Shown: positions 44,415 to 53,241, counted from the first letter of the stretch. The stretch is 64,000 nt of DNA from Asticcacaulis sp. AC460 (GCF_000495795.1 NZ_AWGD01000024.1:23125-87124), one strand, 5' to 3'. Notes: a model not told the origin generated them from the sequence alone. Numbers and translations are program-made.

Positions 44415-45647
44415 CTAGTACTTGTAACTGATGGCGATCCAGGTCTTCGCTCGGGACGCCGGCGCCGCCGGATTTTTGCGCTCGAAGTCGGCGTGTTTCA
44501 GCATCAGGCTGAATTTCGGCGTCAAGGCGACGGTGGCCACCGCCCCCCACTCCGTACCGATCTTCTGGTCCAGGCGCGTAGTCGAGTAGTCATGCCAGAC
44601 CAGGCTGAGCGAAGGCTTCAGCTTGTGCGGGAAGTTGACCGTCGCCGTGTAGCTCAGGTCATTGATGCCGTTGACGAAGGTCTTGTGGCCGCCCGTCGAC
44701 GAAAAGGCGTCGGCCCACCCCTGGAAGATATGCGCCGTGCCGATGGGGCTGACGAAGCCCACCGTGCCGCTGCCGCCCAGGGATTCGAAATTGACCTTGC
44801 CGGTGACCCACTTGTAGCCGGCGCTGACCTCGACCATCTTTTCTTCCAGGCGGAAGTTCTGCGGATTGTCGTGCCCGTCGCTTTCGCTGGCATACTGGGC
44901 GGCATAGCCCAGGGTGATGTTGTTGACCTTGCGGCTGCCGGTAGCGCGGACGCCGGCGATCGACACCGATGAGGCGCGGGCATTGTTGCGGTCGGCCACG
45001 GTCGGCGTGTCGGCATCGGTCGTAAAGCTGAGGCTGTGGGCGAAGCCGACAACCTTCAGCGACGGACCGAACTCATAGCTGGCATTGAGCAGATAGCTGC
45101 TGGAGTTCCAGTTTTTCTCGTCGCCGATGACGCGGTTGACCCGGCTGACATAGGCGGCGGTGACCTTGAACTTGCCCTTGCCGGTGTCCAGGCGCAGGGC
45201 GTCGAACGTCTGCTCGTCCTGGCGCCAGCCGCTGTTGCCGACGAAGCGGCCGTCGTCCAGCACGATGCGCTGGCGACCCAGGGTGACGGTGGTCGAGGCC
45301 GTCGGGGCCCAGGCGACCTGGGCACGGTTCAGCTCGGTCACTTCCGGATCCGAGACGGTCGGGTATGTCGTATGGCCATTGAGGGTCGAATTGTAATCGT
45401 CGACGATGGCCGTGGTGTTTTCCAGCTCGACGATGAAGGTCAGTTTCTTGACCGGACCGGTCTGGAACCCGACGCGGTTGCGCCAGGTGACGGCGTTGGC
45501 GTCTTCGGCAAAGCCTTTCTGCTCGACAGTTTCGACGCGGAGATTGGATTCCCAGATCGGCTTGAAGGCGTCGTCGGCCTGGGCGGAAACGGCTGCGGCG
45601 CAGCCGAGGGCGAGCACGGCGGTGCCCGTCAGGAGGGAGGTTTTCAT
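44415..45647 (-). CDS. Outer-membrane beta-barrel (porin/alginate-export-like)
   Basis: 410 residues from ATG 45647 (GGAGG ribosome site), with signal peptide MKTSLLTGTAVLALGCAAAVSAQA. The rest shows alternating strand pattern, with a VTLGRQRIVLDDGRFVGNSGWRQDEQTFDALRL segment typical of the AlgE-like/Alginate_exp outer-membrane channel family, and it ends in aromatic-containing WIAISYKY. Solute unknown. It is flanked by the antiporter gene (67-base gap) and HPP gene (four bases), suggesting an operon. Confidence 0.82.
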   Translation of the reverse strand: MKTSLLTGTAVLALGCAAAVSAQADDAFKPIWESNLRVETVEQKGFAEDANAVTWRNRVGFQTGPVKKLTFIVELENTTAIVDDYNSTLNGHTTYPTVSDPEVTELNRAQVAWAPTASTTVTLGRQRIVLDDGRFVGNSGWRQDEQTFDALRLDTGKGKFKVTAAYVSRVNRVIGDEKNWNSSSYLLNASYEFGPSLKVVGFAHSLSFTTDADTPTVADRNNARASSVSIAGVRATGSRKVNNITLGYAAQYASESDGHDNPQNFRLEEKMVEVSAGYKWVTGKVNFESLGGSGTVGFVSPIGTAHIFQGWADAFSSTGGHKTFVNGINDLSYTATVNFPHKLKPSLSLVWHDYSTTRLDQKIGTEWGAVATVALTPKFSLMLKHADFERKNPAAPASRAKTWIAISYKY

Positions 45648-45714
45648 GGAATGTGCCCCGGAATTACAGAAGAGCGGCGCCATCCGCGAGGATGACGCCG
45701 CAAAAGTAGGTTGC

Positions 45715-47100
45715 TTAAGCCCGTGTGTTGTCGGGCACGGCATCCAGTTCACCGCTTTCGCGGGCCTTCTTGCCGTAGACGATTTCGAACACCGGCGACG
45801 CCATGACCGTGGTCACGATGGCCATCAGCACCAGCATGGCGAACAGCGGCAGGCCGATAATTCCCTTCTGCAGACCGATATTGATGATGATCAGCTCCAT
45901 CAGGCCGCGCGAGTTCATCAGGGCGCCGATGCCCAGGGCCGTGCGGTTGTCTTCGCCGGTCAGGCGGGCTGCGATATAGCAGGCACCGAACTTGGCCACG
46001 ACCGACACCGCCAGGATAGCCAGGGCGACCAGCAGCATTTCGACCGAGTTGACCATGTCCATGCGGGTGTTCAGGCCCGAGAAGGTGAAGAACATCGGCA
46101 GCAGGACGATGACCGCGAAGGGTTCGACCTTCTTCTTCAGCTCCTCGACGAACTTACCGCGCGGCATGGCCGTGCCCAGGATGAAACCGCCAAAGATGGC
46201 GTGGATGCCGACGGCGTCCATGACGAAGGCCGACAGGAAGAAGCAGATCATCACGATGGCCAGGACGGTATAGGACATTTCGCCCTTTTCCTCGACCATG
46301 CGGCCCAATGGCGCCAGCAGCTTGCGGCCGATGGTGACCACGAAGATGGCGAATGAGATGCCGCCAACAATAGCTACGACAGCGATGCCCGGACCGCCGC
46401 CGAAGGTCGCCAGCACGACGGCCAGGACGCACCACGACACGGCGTCGTCGAAGGCGCCGGCGGTCAGGGACAGGGTGCCCAAAGACGAATTGGCCAGGCC
46501 GCGCTCATTGATGATGCGTGCCAGCATCGGGAAGGCCGTGAGGGCGATACAGGCGCCCATGAACAGGGTAGCGTTGAACTGCGAAATGCCGGCCGTGAAC
46601 AGGCCCGGAACCGTCATCAGCCAAGGCGTGATCAGCACGGCCAGCAGGAAGGGCGCGCTGATGCCGGCGAAGGACACGGCCATGGCGCTGGCACCCTTGC
46701 TCTTAAAGTGATCGAGGCGGAAGGTCGTGCCGACCATGAACATGTACAGCCCCACGCCGAACTGGGCGCCGGTGTAGAGGACGTTCTTCATTTCCTTGGG
46801 GAAGACGGCGCCCTGGACTTCGGGAAGGAACATACCGAACAGCGATGGCCCGAGGATAACGCCCGCGATCATTTCACCGACCACCTGGGGCTGGCCCAGG
46901 AACTTCTGACCCAGCCAGCCGACGACGCGGCAGGCCACAATGATAACGGCCAGTTGCAGGAAGAAGTGGATGGAAAAGTCGCCAAGCGCATAGGCCCTGG
47001 TGACACCGTCGGCGCCGACCGCGCCATGGGGCGACAGGATGTTGGTTATTTCGTGGACCGTGCTTTGCCACAGGTCCAGAGGCGCTGCCTCGAAAATCAT
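45715..47100 (-). CDS. CPA2-family cation/proton antiporter
   Basis: 461 residues from ATG 47100 (GGGGAG seven bases before). About twelve to thirteen membrane helices with GQPQVVGEMIAGVILGPSLFG near the start, the usual CPA2 entry, and GAFDDAVSWCVLAVVLATFGGGPG, where the Asp pair is the ion site. No C-terminal TrkA-N domain, so it is not a full KefB/KefC. The ion (Na+ or K+) cannot be told. It is likely the first gene of a unit with the barrel protein, HPP protein and unknown secreted protein. Confidence 0.88.
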   Translation of the reverse strand: MIFEAAPLDLWQSTVHEITNILSPHGAVGADGVTRAYALGDFSIHFFLQLAVIIVACRVVGWLGQKFLGQPQVVGEMIAGVILGPSLFGMFLPEVQGAVFPKEMKNVLYTGAQFGVGLYMFMVGTTFRLDHFKSKGASAMAVSFAGISAPFLLAVLITPWLMTVPGLFTAGISQFNATLFMGACIALTAFPMLARIINERGLANSSLGTLSLTAGAFDDAVSWCVLAVVLATFGGGPGIAVVAIVGGISFAIFVVTIGRKLLAPLGRMVEEKGEMSYTVLAIVMICFFLSAFVMDAVGIHAIFGGFILGTAMPRGKFVEELKKKVEPFAVIVLLPMFFTFSGLNTRMDMVNSVEMLLVALAILAVSVVAKFGACYIAARLTGEDNRTALGIGALMNSRGLMELIIINIGLQKGIIGLPLFAMLVLMAIVTTVMASPVFEIVYGKKARESGELDAVPDNTRA

Positions 47101-47268
47101 TAGATGTCTCCCCGGAGATGATACTCTGTTCGATTTTGTTGTTGCTTTGAACGGCTTTTGACCGCCTGGCATTAAAAATCGCCGTTTTATGAGCCACGTC
47201 AAACGGAAAGTGGACCTCGCAAATGGTTTATTTTACAGGGAAAACTTAACGTGACAAATTCGCCACAT

Positions 47269-47320
47269 CGTAGCAACGTACCTACGTTTTGAAATTTTAC
47301 ATTGTAGCAATGTGCCTACA
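47269..47320. promoter_or_regulatory. Two palindromic operator-like motifs
   Basis: CGTAGCAACGTACCTACG (47269-47286) and TGTAGCAATGTGCCTACA (47303-47320) are 34 bp apart. Both have GTAG-N8-CTAC with near identical spacers. They match the third copy at 47550-47567 directly before the antitoxin start. Confidence 0.55.
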
Positions 47321-47342
47321 TGTAACCCGTTGTAAAGAAAAA

Positions 47343-47370
47343 CCCCGGCGTATGTGCGCCGGGGCCTTTT
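47343..47370 (+). terminator. Orphan rho-independent terminator
   Basis: Perfect 8-bp GC stem CCCCGGCG / CGCCGGGG around TATGTG, followed by CCTTTT. No plus-strand gene is visible upstream of it. Confidence 0.65.
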
Positions 47371-47549
47371 GAGGCAAGGAGGTAGGTCGAAAATTAGGGA
47401 TGAGTGGCGACCAAGGAGGCTCGGGTCCGGTCGCCCTTCCCTTCTGGCATGACATATCCATAGTCGGCGTCAATGAAAAAATTCAACAGGCGTGATTTTT
47501 TCAGATCGTTTAATTTTAAGGGTAAATACGATTGGCCTGCATCAAATCA

Positions 47550-47567
47550 TGTAGTAATGTATCTACA
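47550..47567. promoter_or_regulatory. Antitoxin operator-like palindrome
   Basis: TGTAGTAATGTATCTACA, 6-bp extended arms ATGTAG / CTACAT, ending 16 bases before the antitoxin ATG. The position is right for autoregulation by a Phd/YefM-type antitoxin. Confidence 0.6.
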
Positions 47568-47583
47568 TTCTTTGAGGAACACG

Positions 47584-47826
47584 ATGACAACCCTGACGAG
47601 CCGAGAATTCAACCAGGACGTGGGCCGCGCCAAAAAGGCCGCGCGACTCGAACCCGTTTATATCACCGATCGGGGAAAACCGACTCACGTGCTGCTCAGT
47701 TTCGAGGCGTTCCGCCAACTGACCGGCCAGACCGAAAGCCTGGTCGACCTGCTGGCCATGCCGGAGGACGCGCCTGGCGACCTGGAACTGGGGCGCAGCT
47801 GGGAAACGCGCGGGGAGAGATTCTAG
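47584..47826 (+). CDS. Phd/YefM-family antitoxin
   Basis: 80 residues from ATG 47584, preceded by GAGGAAC; a longer frame from 47473 runs through the operator and is unlikely. The N-terminal DNA-binding fold is clear: TSREFNQDVGRAKKAARLEPVYITDRGKPTHVLLSFEAFRQL. The C-terminal 30 residues are acidic and should wrap the toxin. The PIN-domain gene starts one base after its stop. It should neutralise the toxin and repress the operon via the palindrome upstream. Confidence 0.88.
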   Translation: MTTLTSREFNQDVGRAKKAARLEPVYITDRGKPTHVLLSFEAFRQLTGQTESLVDLLAMPEDAPGDLELGRSWETRGERF

Positions 47827-47827
47827 G

Positions 47828-48331
47828 ATGTACCTGCTCGATACACCTGTGATTACCGAACTTCGCAAGGCCCGCAGCGGCAAGGCCGATCCCGGCGTAG
47901 TCAACTGGGCCGGCGGGGTCGCGCGCCAGAACATGTATGTCTCGACCCTGACCCTGCTGGAGCTGGAGGGCGGCGTCGCCCAGGTCGAGCGCAAGGACGC
48001 CAGCTATGGCCAGGCGTTGCGATCCTGGCTCGACGATCAGGTGATGAAGGCCTTTGAGGGCCGGATACTGGCCATCGACGCGGCCGTCGTGAAAAAGCGC
48101 GCCGCCCTGCCCTATGTCGACAACAAGGGAGACCGCGATGCGCTGATCGCGGCGACAGCCCTGGTTCACGGATTAACCGTGGTGACGCGGCACATCAGCA
48201 ATTTCCGCAGCGGCAGGGTCAAGGTCTTCAATCCGTGGGGCTATACCCCCGAGAACGAGGACGAGGCCGACTGGCAGGAAAACACCGGGACGGGTCCGGT
48301 ATGGCTTAAGAACCTGTTCCTGAGGTTCTAA
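47828..48331 (+). CDS. PIN-domain toxin (VapC/FitB-like) with C-terminal extension
   Basis: A probable RNA endonuclease of a type II toxin-antitoxin system, 167 residues. Acidic PIN residues are visible: Asp5 (MYLLDTPVITEL), Glu45 (LTLLELEGGV) and Asp104 (GDRDALIAATALVHG). The last motif, usually TRNxxDF, reads TRHISNF, with Asn125 where an Asp is common. After VKVFNPWG, where FitB-type proteins normally end, there are about 30 more residues (TPENEDEADWQENTG...LKNLFLRF). The gene overlaps the 3' end of otsA by four bases on the other strand. Confidence 0.85.
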   Translation: MYLLDTPVITELRKARSGKADPGVVNWAGGVARQNMYVSTLTLLELEGGVAQVERKDASYGQALRSWLDDQVMKAFEGRILAIDAAVVKKRAALPYVDNKGDRDALIAATALVHGLTVVTRHISNFRSGRVKVFNPWGYTPENEDEADWQENTGTGPVWLKNLFLRF

Positions 48332-49737
48332 ACCGCTTCTTTTTCGGCCACGGTCGCGGGGAGGCAATCCGACAGGCAGGAGACAAAATCGTCGCGCCAT
48401 TTCGACACGTCATTGGTGAGCACCTTATCGTATAAAGCCTCCCACCGCCGGCGGCGTTCGCGCAGTGGCATAGCCAGGCCGCGATGTATGGCTTCGGACA
48501 CGTCTTCGCGGCTGAACGGGTTGACGATCAGCGCCTCCTTCATTTGCTCGGCAGCGCCGGCAAATTGCGACAGAACCAGCACGCCGGGATTGGCCGGATC
48601 CTGGGCGGCGACATATTCCTTGGCGACCAGGTTCATGCCATCGCGCAACGGTGTCACCAGGCCGATATCGGCAGAGCGATAGATGCCGGCCAGTTCATCG
48701 CGCCGGTAAGGCCGGTTGACATAGCGCAATGGCACCCAGTCGACGGTGGCGTAGGCCCCATTGATCTGACCAGACTGGGTGTCTAGGCGGTTGCGCAGAT
48801 CCTGATAGGCGTCAACCTCGTCGCGTGACAGGGTGGCGATCTGCAGCAGAAACAAATTGCCGTGCATGCCGGGATTGTTGGCCAGCAAGGTTTCATAGGC
48901 AGAAAAGCGCTCCTCCAGCCCTTTGGAATAGTCGAGCCTATCGACGCCCAGAAGCATCTTGCGACCGGCCTGGGACCTGATCATGGCGCGGTGGAAGGTC
49001 TCGGCGCGCTCGCTGGTCAAGGTGTCGGCAAAATCCTGGGCATCAATGCCAATCGGGAAAGGCTTGGCGAATATCTGCTTGCCCCAGGCACGCAATATGC
49101 CGTCCGGCAACGCTTCGGCGCCGGGCGCGTCATGGGTGACGAAGTCGACGAAGGCTTCGCAATCGTCCTCGGTCTGAAAGCCGACCAGGTCGTAGTCGAA
49201 CAGAGATTCGACCAGTTCCCCATGTTTGGGCAGGGTTTTGAGCAGGCGCCGCGCCGGCCACGGTATGTGCAGGAAAAAGCCGATGCGGTTCTTCACCCCC
49301 CGCGCCTGCAGTTCCCGCGCCAGCGGGATCAGGTGATAGTCCTGGACCCAAATCAGGTCATCAGGCGCGATCAACGGCAGCAGGGTCTCGGCAAAGCGGG
49401 TATTGACCCGGGAATAGCCTTCGTCGAAGCTTCGTTCGTAATTGACCAGGTCGGAGCGGTAATGGAACAGCGGCCACAGGGTCCGGTTGGCATAACCGTT
49501 GTAATACTCATTCTGGTCCTGAGGTTCCAGGTCCAGGAGAGCAACGGTGACGCCGCCGACCTTCTGCATCGATATCTGACCGGTATAGTGTTCGACCGTA
49601 TTGCCGCTCCAGCCGAACCACAGGCCCTTGTCTTCACGCAAAGCCGCCGACAGGGCCATGGCCAGGCCGCCGGCCGTGCCGACGCCGGTATCGGCCGGCG
49701 GGTTGACGCGGTTAGAAACGACGATAAGACGACTCAA
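48328..49737 (-). CDS. otsA: Trehalose-6-phosphate synthase OtsA
   Basis: Makes trehalose 6-phosphate from UDP-glucose and glucose 6-phosphate; GT20 family. Start is a TTG at 49737, with GGAGG six bases before; the frame starts directly at the conserved SRLIVVSNRV. 469 residues. Other blocks: GLWFGWSG, LIWVQDYHLIPLARELQ, IGFFLHIPWP, GVDRLDYSKGLEERF, RDGMNLVAKEYVAAQ and VLSQFAGAAEQM. The open frame before the TTG is the 3' end of otsB. It overlaps otsB by 26 nt, so the two are co-translated. Confidence 0.95.
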   Translation of the reverse strand: MSRLIVVSNRVNPPADTGVGTAGGLAMALSAALREDKGLWFGWSGNTVEHYTGQISMQKVGGVTVALLDLEPQDQNEYYNGYANRTLWPLFHYRSDLVNYERSFDEGYSRVNTRFAETLLPLIAPDDLIWVQDYHLIPLARELQARGVKNRIGFFLHIPWPARRLLKTLPKHGELVESLFDYDLVGFQTEDDCEAFVDFVTHDAPGAEALPDGILRAWGKQIFAKPFPIGIDAQDFADTLTSERAETFHRAMIRSQAGRKMLLGVDRLDYSKGLEERFSAYETLLANNPGMHGNLFLLQIATLSRDEVDAYQDLRNRLDTQSGQINGAYATVDWVPLRYVNRPYRRDELAGIYRSADIGLVTPLRDGMNLVAKEYVAAQDPANPGVLVLSQFAGAAEQMKEALIVNPFSREDVSEAIHRGLAMPLRERRRRWEALYDKVLTNDVSKWRDDFVSCLSDCLPATVAEKEAV

Positions 49738-50524
49738 TGGGCACCTCCAATCTGACACGGCCGAGGCGCAGGGACGCCGCCAGCCAATTCTGAACCGCCA
49801 CCACATCGGGCAGGCGGAAATGCGCGGCGGTCGGCCGTAAAGGACCGACCAAGACGCCAATACCCCCCAGGGCATGGGCCGCCGCAAAACCATCTTCATC
49901 CGTAAGATCGTCGCCGACATAGACTGCTAATGTGCCCGCAAAGGGCGGCTCGGCCATAAAGGCGCGGACCGCAGCCCCCTTGTCAGCGCCCGGCGTCAGC
50001 AATTCACACACCATAGAGCCGGGTTGAAGTTTCAGCGCGGTCCGCCGCGCCAACTCGATGGCGAAAGTTTCCGCCTCCTGAGCGCAGTCAGGCCGGTTAC
50101 GGTAATGGAGGGCGACGCCGTGCGGCTTGATCTCGGCAACCGTACCAGCGACGCGGGCGACAAAGCGCTGCACTTCTCGAATCGCCTGGTCGCGCCCGAC
50201 ATGGGTTGGCGCGACCAGCATGTCGAGTTCGGCATCACGGCGCTGCAGGCCATGGGAACCGGCGACGGCGACGACGCGGCCTTCCAGGATGCGGTCGACG
50301 TCACGGATTGGCCGGCCGCTGATCACAGCCAGACGGCCATCCAGCGCTTCGGTCAGATCGCGCAGACGGGTATTGAGCTCGACATCCGGGGCGACGGCGT
50401 CCGGCGTGGCCGCAATGGGGGCCAGGGTGCCGTCCAGGTCAAGGAAGAGCGACATGCCGGACAGAGGCAAGTCGACGCTTGGGTTATTAATAAGCACTGA
50501 CACGTTAAAGTCTTTCTTCCCCAT
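49712..50524 (-). CDS. otsB: Trehalose-6-phosphate phosphatase OtsB
   Basis: 270 residues, HAD superfamily. The nucleophile motif is LFLDLDGTLAPI (near residue 28), followed by VISGRPIRDVDRIL, AGSHGLQRR and the metal-binding VYVGDDLTDEDGF. It hydrolyses trehalose 6-phosphate to trehalose. First gene of the otsB-otsA unit, divergent from a GH15 gene across 233 bp that must carry both promoters. Confidence 0.95.
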   Translation of the reverse strand: MGKKDFNVSVLINNPSVDLPLSGMSLFLDLDGTLAPIAATPDAVAPDVELNTRLRDLTEALDGRLAVISGRPIRDVDRILEGRVVAVAGSHGLQRRDAELDMLVAPTHVGRDQAIREVQRFVARVAGTVAEIKPHGVALHYRNRPDCAQEAETFAIELARRTALKLQPGSMVCELLTPGADKGAAVRAFMAEPPFAGTLAVYVGDDLTDEDGFAAAHALGGIGVLVGPLRPTAAHFRLPDVVAVQNWLAASLRLGRVRLEVPIESSYRRF

Positions 50525-50757
50525 AGATCACCACACACACGAACAAAGGCAGTATTTATTAACCGCCAAGAAAAGTAAGCTTCTCGTAAGAATGATCGTA
50601 TTCCGCACTGAAAGCCTTTTTCCCGCCTCAACATGTCTCTCTTTTGACGGCTAGATTCAACCGACCTCTCGTCTCTGTGATGAATTCCGTCAGATATTGT
50701 GAAGACCGCGTCAAAATACCTTGTGATAGACGCGTCATTTTCCACAGGTAGTTTGTG

Positions 50758-52557
50758 ATGCCCCAGATTTCGCTCGACCTCGCCCCGATCGGCAACGGCT
50801 GCGCTACGGCTCTCATCGATCCGGAAGCGCGCTTTGTATGGGCGTGCTGCCCGCGCATTGATGGCGAGCCGGTGTTTTCCGCCCTGCTCGACCCTGTCAG
50901 CGGGACGGCCGATGCTCCCGCCGGCGAATGGTCCATCGAGATCGAAAACCAAGCCGACATCGAACAGGCCTATGTTCGCAACACGGCGGTATTGCGTACC
51001 GTGCTGTGCGACACCGCCGGCAATTCCGTGGAGGTGCTCGACTTCTCGCCGCGCTTTGTACAATTGGACCGAATCTATCGCCCATGGGCATTTTTTCGCC
51101 TGATCCGGCCACTGCAAGGTGCACCGCGGGTGCGAATCCGCCTCAGTCCGACGGCGAATTGGGGGGCTGCCCGCGCGGGTGAGACCTGGGGCTCCAGCCA
51201 CGTCCGCTATGACTGCGGTCCGGTCAGCATGCGGATGACGACGAATGCGCCGATGACCTATCTCCGTGGAGGCATGGCCTTCCGGCTTGAAACACCGCTC
51301 GCTCTTTATCTTGGCCCCGACGAAACCTATCCGGGCGGCGTGCTAGGCGACGCCGAACGGATGCTGAGCATGACGGTCGCCTATTGGCAGAGCTGGGTGC
51401 GAAATCTGTACTTGCCGCTGGAATGGCAGGATGCGGTGATCCGCGCTGCCATCACGCTGAAGCTGTGCGTCCATGAGGATACCGGCGCCATCGTCGCGGC
51501 GATGACCACTTCGATCCCCGAAGCGCCGGGTTCGGAGCGCAACTGGGACTATCGTTATTGTTGGATTCGCGATGCCTATTATGTTGTGCGGGCACTGAAC
51601 CGCCTGGGTGCAGCAGACATGCTGGAGGCCTATCTCGGGTTCCTGCGTAACCTTACCGACCATTCAGCCGGCGGCCATGTCCAGCCGCTGTACAGCGTCG
51701 CCATGGAGCCGCAACTGGTTGAGCGGTTCGCCGAAGGATTGCGCGGCTATCGCGGCATGGGTCCTGTGCGAATCGGAAATCAAGCCTATGAGCACTTCCA
51801 GCACGATGTTTACGGTCAGATGATCCTGCCGCTGACGCAGTCCTTTTTCGACCATCGCTTTCTGCGGCCCGGTACCCGCGCCGATTTTCACGCCATGGAG
51901 AAGGCCGGTGACCGGGCCTTCGCCATGTACGACCAGCCCGACGCCGGACTTTGGGAGTTCCGCACGCGGGCGCGGGTGCACACCTATTCCGCCCTGTTGT
52001 GCTGGGCGGCGTGCGACCGGCTGGGCAATGTCGCGAATGTTTTGGGGTTGGGCGAACGGGCCGAATTCTGGAACGACCGGGCGCGGACCATCCGCCGGGC
52101 GATCGAAACGCGGGCGTGGAACGAGCGGCTGGGCTACTTCGCTGGATCCTTCAGCGGCGAAGAGGTTGACGCCAGTTTATTACAACTGTTCGAACTGGGT
52201 TTTCTGCCGGCGGACGACCCGCGCTGCGTGGCGACCTTCGCCGAGGTCGAGCGGCAACTGCGCAAGGGTGACAATCTGTACCGTTATGCCGAACCGGACG
52301 ATTTCGGTGAACCTGAGACAGCGTTCAACTTTTGCACCTTCTGGTACATTGAGGCTTTGCATATGATGGGCCGGACGGACGAAGCGCGGGCATTGTTCGA
52401 AGCCATGCTGGCGCGGCGGACGTCATCCGGGTTGCTGTCGGAGGATGTAAAGGTCGATACGGGCGAGTTGTGGGGCAATTTCCCGCAGACCTATTCTTTG
52501 GTCGGGTTGATCACCTGCGCCGCCCTGCTGAGCAACCCTTGGACCTCGATCCGGTAG
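50758..52557 (+). CDS. GH15-family glycoside hydrolase (glucoamylase/trehalase type)
   Basis: About 599 residues. An N-terminal beta domain (LIDPEARFVWACCPRIDGEPVF) is followed by an alpha/alpha barrel with the GH15 block GSERNWDYRYCWIRDAYYVVRAL, and the C-terminal ELWGNFPQTYSLVGLI. In mycobacteria GH15 members of this type are trehalases, and the divergent otsBA pair suggests a trehalose link; glucoamylase or alpha-glucosidase activity is equally compatible. Start is at ATG 50758; GTG 50755 is adjacent. Cytoplasmic, no signal peptide. Confidence 0.88.
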   Translation: MPQISLDLAPIGNGCATALIDPEARFVWACCPRIDGEPVFSALLDPVSGTADAPAGEWSIEIENQADIEQAYVRNTAVLRTVLCDTAGNSVEVLDFSPRFVQLDRIYRPWAFFRLIRPLQGAPRVRIRLSPTANWGAARAGETWGSSHVRYDCGPVSMRMTTNAPMTYLRGGMAFRLETPLALYLGPDETYPGGVLGDAERMLSMTVAYWQSWVRNLYLPLEWQDAVIRAAITLKLCVHEDTGAIVAAMTTSIPEAPGSERNWDYRYCWIRDAYYVVRALNRLGAADMLEAYLGFLRNLTDHSAGGHVQPLYSVAMEPQLVERFAEGLRGYRGMGPVRIGNQAYEHFQHDVYGQMILPLTQSFFDHRFLRPGTRADFHAMEKAGDRAFAMYDQPDAGLWEFRTRARVHTYSALLCWAACDRLGNVANVLGLGERAEFWNDRARTIRRAIETRAWNERLGYFAGSFSGEEVDASLLQLFELGFLPADDPRCVATFAEVERQLRKGDNLYRYAEPDDFGEPETAFNFCTFWYIEALHMMGRTDEARALFEAMLARRTSSGLLSEDVKVDTGELWGNFPQTYSLVGLITCAALLSNPWTSIR

Positions 52558-52685
52558 CTCTGCCTTATCCTCGAGCGCCCGCCACGATGGCAGTAAGAGA
52601 CGATGGAATTGGCTCCGCTACGCTGCGCCAAACTCGCGCGTTGCAAAGCAACGCACTCGTTACGAACCAATGGGCTCTCAGCCGT

Positions 52686-52754
52686 ATCGTCTCCGCCATA
52701 GAAAAGGGCAGGATATCCAATGGATATCCTGCCCTTTTCTATGGCGGAGACGAT
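52686..52754. repeat. 34-bp perfect inverted repeat including the tRNA-Ser 3' end
   Basis: Arms 52686-52719 and 52721-52754 are exact reverse complements around one base. The right arm covers the last 13 bases of tRNA-Ser (CCA end included) and the AAAAGGGCAGG trailer. The trailer part alone would be a good terminator for tRNA and GH15 gene alike, but the copy of the acceptor end on the far side is not needed for that. Confidence 0.9.
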
Positions 52755-52833
52755 GGGATTCGAACCCATGGTACCCTTTTAGGGGTACGCTCATTTAGCA
52801 AACGAGTGCCTTCAGCCTCTCGGCCACGTCTCC
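52742..52833 (-). tRNA. tRNA-Ser(GCU)
   Basis: 92 nt with encoded CCA. The acceptor stem GGAGACG pairs with CGTCTCC. The anticodon arm reads CTCGTTTGCTAAATGAG, anticodon GCU, reading AGC/AGU serine codons. A long variable arm (GTACCCCTAAAAGGGTAC) is typical for serine tRNA, and the T-arm is GGGTTCGAATCCC. Confidence 0.96.
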
Positions 52834-52915
52834 GTTGACCAACCCCTTAGCGTGTTCTTTTTTAAAAGGCAACGCCCGTAAATCATGGATACACAGTGAT
52901 TTTTGATCTGGTTGG

Positions 52916-53170
52916 TTAAGCCAACACCCGCGACAGTTCGCGCGCAGCTTCCAAGTTCGACAGTAGCTGCGCCCGGCCGATCTGCTGGGCATGATAGCGG
53001 GCGAACTGTAACGTCACATAGGAATGGACGTCGACCGCGTCACGGATGCCCGCCGGCTCGCGCCGGTATAACTCGATGAGCTGTTTGACCGCCTCCACCA
53101 CCACCTGCGTGCAGACCAGTTTCTGGTCCAGTTTGCGTAGAACGCTGTCGATATCGGCGGCCAGGCTCAT
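52916..53170 (-). CDS. Small helical protein of unknown function next to hfsE
   Basis: 84 residues from ATG 53170, the third of three consecutive ATG codons; GGGGAG lies six bases before it. The protein is predicted all alpha-helical (SVLRKLDQKLVCTQVVVEAV, YVTLQFARYHAQQIGRAQLL) with no signal peptide or membrane helix. I do not recognise a family. It is divergent from hfsE over about 218 bp carrying CtrA-like motifs, so it may be co-regulated with the holdfast operon. Confidence 0.65.
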   Translation of the reverse strand: MSLAADIDSVLRKLDQKLVCTQVVVEAVKQLIELYRREPAGIRDAVDVHSYVTLQFARYHAQQIGRAQLLSNLEAARELSRVLA

Positions 53171-53241
53171 CATCATCTCCCCGATTTGATGCAGTGCAAC
53201 TAAGACCCTCAGCGCATAAATTTGCGATGTGTTTACGTCGG

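Larger units (their letters stand above)
47101..47583. other. Long non-coding region before the toxin-antitoxin genes
   Basis: 483 bp, more AT-rich than its surroundings, without a supported gene. It holds three palindromic operator-like motifs, a strong terminator hairpin at 47343-47370, and a second 7-bp hairpin (GGCGACC / GGTCGCC, about 47404-47435). A terminator with no gene before it on the plus strand suggests an unannotated short transcript. Confidence 0.5.

Noticed and set aside
52470..52838. 122-aa frame covering tRNA-Ser
   Set aside because: Translation of a tRNA gene and its palindrome; the GIRTHGTLLG-type peptide is a known annotation artefact.
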